Notes under the pieces: generated by a model
What the model was told of the DNA's origin: nothing
Seen by the model: the letters and a program-made list of their open reading frames with translations, nothing else
The model's database searches: none
From: Chloroflexota bacterium
GTDB lineage: Bacteria > Chloroflexota > Anaerolineae > Promineifilales > Promineifilaceae
Length of the DNA stretch: 5,107 nucleotides
NCBI GenBank assembly: GCA_024223125.1
Contig: JAAEOP010000381.1
Location: 1-5,107, forward strand
Direction of reading: 5' to 3'
Program-made: the position numbers and the translations under genes
Shown here: one piece after another, positions 1 to 5,107 of the stretch
Layout of the letters: each line of letters opens with the position of its first letter
Position numbering within the stretch: position 1 is the stretch's first letter

Positions 1-1991
1 CCATTGACATCATAAGCGCTGGTTGTGGTCAGATTGAGGACGCCGCAATCTTCCGTTTCGGTTGTGCGCCGGTTGAGCGCATCGTAAGCATAACAGGTGA
101 CAACGCCGATGGTGTCGGTGACGGCCGTCATATTGTTACTAAGATCATACTCGTAGGCAGTAGTTAAATTGAGACCGCCATCATCCTGGGTGCGGGCTGT
201 AAGACGACCGTAACCATCATAGACAAAGCGGGCCACATAACCATCGGCATCGGTGATGTTCTCCAACAAGCCATCGGCAGCATACGTTCGGGTAATAACG
301 TACCCGGCCGGATCAATGATGTGTATCAACTGGTCGGCGTCATCATAGTGGTAGACAGTTTGTTGGCCGCGGCCGTCAATCTCTACAGCTCGCTGCCGGT
401 TAATGTCGTAGATGACGCTGTTCTGCACCACCAGACTGCCATCCGTTGTCCGTTCTGATAGAAGCTGGTCTAGCGGGTTGTAAGTGTACTCCAACAAAAC
501 ATTGCGGCCGCTGCTGTCTGGTGTGTAATCTACAATCTGTTGCCGGAGATTGGAGCGGCCGTCGTACAGATTAACAATAGTAATATTCACCGCATTTGTC
601 TGACTGATAACCCGGTTCATATTGTCATACAGATATTGGGTTGTTTCGCGGCCGTCAAAACCGACGCTGGTTTGGGGATTACTGGCGGCGTCAAAATTCT
701 TATACGCAGTGGTCAACCCCTCGCCGCCCACATCATAAATGATCTGGGTTAGCAGACCGGGCACGGGCGTTACGCCAGGGGCGAAGAGGGGATTGCTGCC
801 GTTAGCCGCTTCGTCTGGCGTACCCTGGGTATACACGTACTGCGTTACCATACCCCGCGGATCTGTTTCCGTTTCTAATAAGCCCCAACTGTTGTAGGTG
901 TAATGGGTGGTGGGGGTAACAATCTGTCCAAAACCATCATCCACTGGCGGCTGTTCTACACGGATAAGATTGCCGACATTACCGGCGCCCTCTTCATAAT
1001 CGTAGGTGTAGATGGTCGTGTAACCGCGGGGATCGGTCTCTGTTTTAACCTGGTTGAACTGGTCTTCGTAAGTGTAAACCCAACTCTGGGCCGGAACGTT
1101 GGTCAATTCGAGATGGCTGTATACCTGGCTGCATTGGGCCGCCGCCAGCCAATCCTCCGTCAGCCGGTTGCCGCTGCTGTCGTAAGTGTACAGAACACAA
1201 TCGCCATCGGGGTAATCTATGCGGGTAATGTTGTTGCGGATGTCGCGGGTGTAGGAGATGGTACGGCCGAGACCGTCTGTTTCGTCCAGCCAGTTCCCCC
1301 ATTTGTTGGTATGGCCGCTGCGGCCGCCACGGCCGTAAACCACACTATCTATCAGGTCGGCCGATTTGGGCGGCGGCGGCGCCGGGTTACTGGGGTCGCT
1401 GGGAGGCAGGTTGTTGATAAGCTCGTAACCTGTGTCTGAGGGGGCAAAAGTGCGTGTTTCATTGATCACATCAATCTGACCGCTGTTCTGATCATACACG
1501 GTACGGGCCGGTTCAATGAGGCTGGTGATACGGCCGTAATTGTCATAGGTTTGCTGGGTAATGGCCCCATTCTGATCCGTGTAATGGGTCATCAGATGTT
1601 GGGCGTCGTAGGTGAACTGCTGCGCGGCCCCGTCTGGCGTGGTGAAGGTACGCAGATTGTTGTGCTGATCTATGGCAATGGCCGTTACCCGACCAGCCGG
1701 ATCGGTGATGCTGCTGAGTGTGCCATTGACGTAGGCAAAGGCCCAGCTCCAGCGCGGTGTCGTTTCACCGGGAGGGATAATGTTCATGGTGGCCACGCTG
1801 CCGTCGGCATTGTAGGTATAGGTTGTCATCCGGCCGTCGGGGTCGAGGGTAGTATCATGACGGCCGTCGCTGGTGAAGTGAACTTGTGTCCCATCCAGAT
1901 AATGGCGGGTGTAAGTTGACCCATCCCAAGCCATTGTGGAGTAATCGGCTGCGGTACGGCTGAGAACGCCCAGGTCTAATACTTCTTCCAG
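1..1991 (-). other. RHS/YD-repeat region of the same protein (partial at left)
   Basis: Residues 1039-1701. After a short bridge (LLEEVLDLG...), the first RHS-like line is SDGRHDTTLDPDGRMTTYTY near 1810-1870. Roughly 23 YD-type strands follow, including FTYDAQH, QTYDNYGR, YTYDSSGNR, YTYNSWG, YLYDNMNR, YTYNPLDQ, YHYDDADQ, FVYDGYGR, YEYDLSNN and YAYDALNR. They alternate with turns of the form TDPRGY.T, DGRGQQT, IDPAGYV and TDADGYV. In RHS and TcC proteins such repeats spiral into a closed shell that holds a C-terminal domain; that role is known from the family and not shown here. The conserved RHS core is absent from the window, so the array must continue to the left. Confidence 0.9.
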
Positions 1992-4900
1992 CAGCCAGGG
2001 ATCAAAGAGAACGCCGTCACTCACCTCTACCCCTAATCCGCCCGGGTTGAGCGTGGGATGATAGGGGCCTGTGGCGTCGTCCCAATAATTGTAGGTGGCG
2101 GAAATCACCTCCCCTGTCCAGGAGGTCGCATTGTAAATGCCATAATCGGCAATGTTGATGAAGTTGCTGATGGAGATTTCCAGACCGTCGCTGTAGTAGG
2201 CATAGATACCATCGTTGCTGCTGTCTTTAATGGTGAGATGGTCTAATGTGGGGGCGCTGTAGTAAAGATACAAAGCGCCGCCCCAACGACCGCCGCCTTC
2301 CAAAGTGACAAAGCTGAGATGAGAGCTGTCGCTGTCTGTAAGAACATTGCCGCCCCCGATTTTCAGATTGTCCCAATAGCCAACCGAACCATCCACGGCT
2401 GGTTTGAAATGAATGAGATTATCTATATCGCCAACGGCCGTGAGCGAACCATCTACATTCAAATCAACTCCAAAACCGAAGATGACATCTACACCGGGAT
2501 CAATTGTCAGGGAAATACCGTCTGACACAGTAATGTCGCCAATGACATGGTAGGTGGTGATGCCCACAGGCAGAGCTGCCCAAGCCGTATCACGGATGAT
2601 TGTGCCCCCGCTCCATTCAATTTCGTTACGGAGATTGCCACTCCAATCCACATTGTTCATGAGGGTGTTGGCGGGCAGGCGGGCGGCCGTGCCGTTGGCC
2701 TGAATGGCGCTGTCAGACAGGCTTAAACTGTTGCCGCCCGTATCATAAATGCCATAGCCGCCGCTGCCCTGCACAGTCACATTGGTCAGGGTGTATTGGT
2801 CAGTGTAGTAAAAATAAAGTCCATGTGAACCGACATTTTCAATGAAGGTAGAATCTACGGTTAAATGTGGATTATCACTCCAGGAATAGTAATATGCTTC
2901 TATGCCCATGCCGCTGCTGTTGCGAATAGTGAGGTTTTCCAGGGTGGGGCTGCTACGGTAGATATAGAGGATGGGATTAGTCCAGTAGCCGCCCCCTTCC
3001 AGAGTGACGTAGCTGAGATGGGAACTGTCGCTGTCTGTCACAATGGAGCCGCCGCCAATTTGCACATAATCCCAATAGCCGCTGGTGTTGCTGACGGCAG
3101 CAGTAAAGGTGATGGGGTTGGTGGGTGTGCCGACGGCCGACAGCGCCCCATTCACAAACAATCCCCGATATTGGGCCACTAGCACATTGACGCCGGCACC
3201 CACTGTCAAAGTAACACCGTCATTAACAGTAATGTCACCGACAATGTGGTAGGTGGTTATACCGGCCGGCAGTCTATTCCAGGCTGTATCCTGGGTGATT
3301 GTGCCTCCGCTCCATTCGATTTCATTGCGCGTGTTGCCTGTCCAATCTACATTATTGAGGATGGTATTGACAGGCAGCCGGGCGGCCACGCTGTTGTTGT
3401 TGATGTTGCTGTCTTGAATGGTTAGACGGCCGTAGTAGGCATAGTAGTACGTATATATACCATAACCAGCATTATTGAGGATGTTTAAGTCAGCAAACAG
3501 GGAATTGATATTTGAGGATTGGTAGAGATAAATTCCATGACCGCCATTGTTTTGTACAGTCACATTGGTTAGGGTGACGCCAATACCATAATCGATATGA
3601 ATACCTTCGCCGCTATTGTTTTCGATGACGGCCGTATCCAGGGTAAATCCATTGCCATAGTTGTTCCAATCATAAGCATAGATACCTTCACCGCCACTGT
3701 TGCGAATGGTGACATGGTCTATAGTAGGGCTGCTGCGATAGATGTACAGAATGGGGTCAGACCATTGGCCGCCATTTTCCAGCAGGGCATAACTAATATG
3801 GGAACTATCGCTGTCGGTAAGGACAGCGCCACCGCCAATTTGCACGTAATCCCAATAACCGGGCGTATTGCTAATGGCGCTGGTGAAGGTAATGGGATCG
3901 GTGGGCACGCCAACGGCCGTGAGCGCCCCATTAACATACAGCCGTTCGCTGGCGTCAAACAAAACAGACACGCCCGCCCCCACCGTCAGCGTATACCCAT
4001 CGGCTACCGTTATATCATCAATAACATGATAGGTAGTGATCCCCGCCGGGAGCTTCACCCAATCGGCATTGTGGGTAATTGTGCCTCCGCTCCACTCGAT
4101 TTCATTGCGGGTATTGCCAGTCCAATCTACATTGCTAAAAGTGGTGTTGGCTGGTAGCCGGGCCGCCACGCCATTGTTATTGATATTCACATTTTGCAGT
4201 GCCAATACATTGCTTGAGTAATCATAAATGCCATAGTTGGTATTGTTATTAATGGCGACATTGTTAAACAGAGATTGATTACTGTTCCCCTGGTAAAGAT
4301 GTACGCCATCATCCCCATTACCTTCTATGGTGACATTATCCAGATTGAGGTTGTCCACGTAGCTGGCATAAATGCCGTCCAGGCTGTTGTTTTGGATGGT
4401 GACGTTGGTAATTGTGTAAGTACCGTAGTTACCCAGATACATCCCTTGTTCGCCGTTGTTTTCGATGACTGCCGTGTCCAACGCAAACCCTTTCTGATCA
4501 TTATAGTAATAATAGGCATACAACCCTTCACCGCCGCTGTTGCGAATGGTGATGTGGTCCAATGTGGGGCTGCTGCGGTAAATATGCAAGGTGGGATTGT
4601 TGTTGTAGTAGTAGTTGTAACCGCCGCCTTCAAAGGTAGCATAGCTCAAGTGCGACCCATCGCTGTCGGTTAAAACAGAGCCGCCGCCAATTTGTACATA
4701 ATCCCAATAGCCACTGGTGTTGCTGACGGCGGCCGTGAAGGTAATAGGATCTGTAGGTGTGCCAACGGCCGTAATCTGCCCATTCACAAACAAACCAGTA
4801 TATTGGTTGAAAATAACATTGACACCGGCTCCAACTGTCAGTGAAACACCATCGGCAACTGAAATATCCCCAACGACGTGATAGGTGGTGATGCCAGCCG

Positions 4901-5107
4901 GCAGACGAACCCAATCGGCCGGCTGCGTCAATGTACCCCCGCTCCATTCGATTTCATTGCGGGTATTGCCCGTCCAATCCACATTATTCATCGCAGTGTT
5001 GACCGGTAAGCGGCCGGCCACGCCATTGTTGGTCAGGTTCACATTTTGCAGAGCCAGACTGTTATTGCTGTTATTGTCAAAATACCCATACCCAGCATTG
5101 TTCGTCA
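1..5107 (-). CDS. Giant beta-helix plus RHS/YD-repeat surface protein, internal fragment (both ends missing)
   Basis: The minus strand is open across the whole window: 1701 complete codons, with two spare bases at each edge and no in-frame stop. Codon phase was checked at many landmarks and never shifts. Residues 1-1038 form a right-handed parallel beta-helix of Asn-rich coils (NVTIQNN, NVAINNN, NVNINNN) in large repeated units. Residues 1039-1701 are RHS/YD repeats (YTYDSSGNR, YLYDNMNR, FVYDGYGR, YAYDALNR). Such proteins are normally exported and act at the cell surface or outside the cell. The YD part probably folds as a beta-strand shell and the helix as a stalk or binding fibre; this is inferred from the families. 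The signal peptide, RHS core and any C-terminal effector would lie outside the window. There is no cysteine before residue 1303. Reading frame and fold classes are secure; the biological role (polymorphic toxin, adhesin, wall-associated protein) is open. Confidence 0.94.
1293..1487 (-). other. Gly/Pro-rich interruption inside the YD array
   Basis: Residues about 1207-1271 break the YD rhythm. The stretch contains NETRTFAPSDTG, NNLPPSDPSNPAPPPPK (the Pro run is encoded by a CGG-type triplet run on the plus strand at 1368-1385), and then VVYGRGGRSGHTNKWGNW. It resembles a flexible or exposed loop more than shell strands. YD repeats resume at LDETDGLGRTISY. I recognise no catalytic motif in it. 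Confidence 0.6.
1992..2654 (-). repeat. Beta-helix unit 4 with C-terminal helix cap
   Basis: Residues 818-1038. The cassette (2289-2654) keeps the 122-residue length but is the most diverged copy: LTIDPGVDVIF replaces TVGAGVNV, and IHFKPAVDGS replaces ITFTAAVSN. Only three coil positions follow (LTIKDSSNDG, NFINIADYG, ATYNYWDD). The helix then ends with NYWDDATGPYHP (2058-2090) and VSDGVLFDPWL (1992-2024). The NYW..GP ... V.f.PWL pattern is the usual terminator of NosD-like and related secreted beta-helix domains. It marks the boundary to the YD part. Confidence 0.85.
2655..3353 (-). repeat. Beta-helix unit 3 (233 codons, four-coil array)
   Basis: Residues 585-817. The 122-residue cassette (2988-3353) matches unit 1 at about 100 of 122 positions by hand count, with no gap. 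The array (2655-2987) has four coils: LTIRNSSGMG, TFIENVGSHG, NVTVQGSGGYG and DSAIQANGTA. The unit is 27 codons shorter than unit 2, again about one coil. The Asn ladder is weaker here (ENV, QGS), so this array has drifted from the NNN pattern of unit 1. Confidence 0.87.
3354..4133 (-). repeat. Beta-helix unit 2 (260 codons, five-coil array)
   Basis: Residues 325-584. The cassette occupies 3768-4133 and is 122 residues long with no gap against unit 1. Shared phrases include NVDWTGNTRNEIEWSGGT, PAGITTYHV, TVGAGV and GYWDYVQIGGG. The array (3354-3767) has five coils: VTIRNSGGEG, AVIENNSGEG, NVTVQNNGGHG, DLNILNNAGYG and DSNINNNSVA. It is 24 codons shorter than unit 1, about one helical turn. A Tyr-rich loop, YTYYYAYYG, sits before the last coil. 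Confidence 0.88.
4134..4985 (-). repeat. Beta-helix unit 1 (284 codons, six-coil array)
   Basis: Residues 41-324. The fixed cassette (4620-4985) begins NVDWTGNTRNEIEWSGGT and continues through ITTYHVVGDISVADG, LTVGAGVNVIF, LFVNGQITAVGTPTDPITF, GYWDYVQIGGG and TDSDGSHLSY. The following array (4134-4619) holds six coils, marked by ITIRNSGGEG, AVIENNGEQG, NVTIQNNSLDG, NVTIEGNGDDG, NVAINNNTNYG and NVNINNNGVA. The Asn-rich turns followed by GIY/GVH are typical of right-handed parallel beta-helices with stacked Asn. Two Tyr-rich loops (YNYYYNNN and AYYYYND) interrupt it. This is the longest unit in the window. Confidence 0.88.
4596..4619 (-). repeat. Triplet run encoding an Asn/Tyr-rich loop
   Basis: Eight codons consist only of AAC, AAT and TAC and give YNYYYNNN in the loop directly after the unit 1 cassette. 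Unit 2 has a shorter, different loop here (QWSDP). Near-perfect triplet tracts like this can gain or lose whole codons without breaking the frame. Related Tyr-rich loops occur near 4500-4522 and 3432-3455. Confidence 0.6.
4986..5107 (-). repeat. Tail of an earlier beta-helix unit (unit 0, partial)
   Basis: Residues 1-40 read as the last two coils of a unit that starts beyond the right edge. They contain NNAGYGY, then LALQNVNLTNNGVAGRLPVNT. The closing phrase matches the ends of unit 1 (NNNGVAARLPANT), unit 2 (NNNSVAARLPVNT) and unit 3 (ANGTAARLPANT). At least five units therefore existed in the full protein, and the helix is longer than what is visible. Confidence 0.85.

Larger units (their letters stand above)
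121..4772. repeat. Dispersed palindromic octamer ACGGCCGT (nine copies)
   Basis: Exact copies start at 121, 1329, 1530, 1860, 2434, 3426, 3628, 3913 and 4765. Five are read as ACG GCC GTN (Thr-Ala-Val) and four as NAC GGC CGT (Tyr/Asp-Gly-Arg). The same word is therefore used in two codon phases. Chance expectation for one octamer in 5.1 kb at even base composition is about 0.08. Three copies (2434, 3913, 4765) share one position of the repeated cassette and are not independent, leaving about seven independent sites. Close relatives GCGGCCGT occur at 369, 555, 648, 2683 and 4729. Confidence 0.7.

Noticed and set aside
1365..1388. GC-rich CGG run as a terminator or hairpin
   Set aside because: It lacks a convincing inverted stem with a T tract, lies inside the open frame, and simply encodes the PAPPPPK segment.
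903..1439. Plus-strand open frame of 178 codons
   Set aside because: It is the antisense of the YD region. Its residues show no recognisable domain, while the opposite frame gives clear YD repeats without a stop.
1551..1919. Plus-strand open frame of 122 codons
   Set aside because: It is antisense to well-formed YD repeats and has no support as a separate gene.
3597..4157. Plus-strand open frame of 186 codons with internally repeated phrases, similar to frames at 2865-3182 and 4275-4673
   Set aside because: The repetition is the antisense image of the beta-helix units. The three frames resemble each other only because the real gene on the minus strand is repeated.
4325..4642. Minus-strand open frame with a poly-Thr run
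   Set aside because: The Thr run is the Tyr/Asn triplet tract read out of frame; the correct frame passes through it with beta-helix coils.
4630..4947. Minus-strand open frame of 105 codons starting MERGYIDAAG
   Set aside because: It lies in a different frame from the continuous one and overlaps the unit 1 cassette; its Trp/Arg/Cys-rich composition is typical of an out-of-frame reading.
2289..4985. Regular spaced repeats as a possible CRISPR array
   Set aside because: The repeat units are 699-852 bases, in frame and protein-coding, unlike short repeats separated by unique spacers.

Overview
The whole window is the inside of one very large bacterial gene on the minus strand. Reading the minus strand in the frame whose codons occupy plus positions 3-5 up to 5103-5105 gives 1701 consecutive sense codons with no stop. 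Neither the start nor the stop codon is in the window, so both ends of the protein are missing. I found no second gene, RNA gene, promoter, terminator, insertion sequence or CRISPR array. Residue numbers below count from the codon at 5103-5105.

Layout in protein order, right to left on the map. Residues 1-40 are the tail of a repeat unit that began outside the window. Residues 41-1038 are four consecutive large units of right-handed parallel beta-helix. Each opens with a 122-residue cassette that keeps exactly the same length in all four units. The cassette is followed by a run of Asn-rich helical coils, and by eye the number of coils falls 6, 5, 4, 3 from unit 1 to unit 4. The helix closes at about residues 1006-1038 with a recognisable cap (NYWDDATGP ... 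VSDGVLFDPWL). Residues 1039-1701 are RHS/YD repeats, with roughly 23 YD-type strands and one Gly/Pro-rich interruption. The YD array is still running at the left edge.

The likely product is a secreted or surface-exposed giant protein, with a long beta-helix fibre in front of an RHS/YD shell. In known RHS and tc-toxin families the YD repeats wrap into a hollow cocoon, often followed by a conserved RHS core and a variable C-terminal effector. That part would lie to the left of position 1, so toxin, adhesin or other function cannot be decided here.

Organism: bacterial, with mixed base composition. The palindrome ACGGCCGT is strikingly frequent and falls in two codon phases, which suggests a genome-wide favoured word. 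Large beta-helix and RHS proteins of this style occur in environmental bacteria such as Chloroflexota (Anaerolineae-like lineages), but that assignment is a low-confidence guess.
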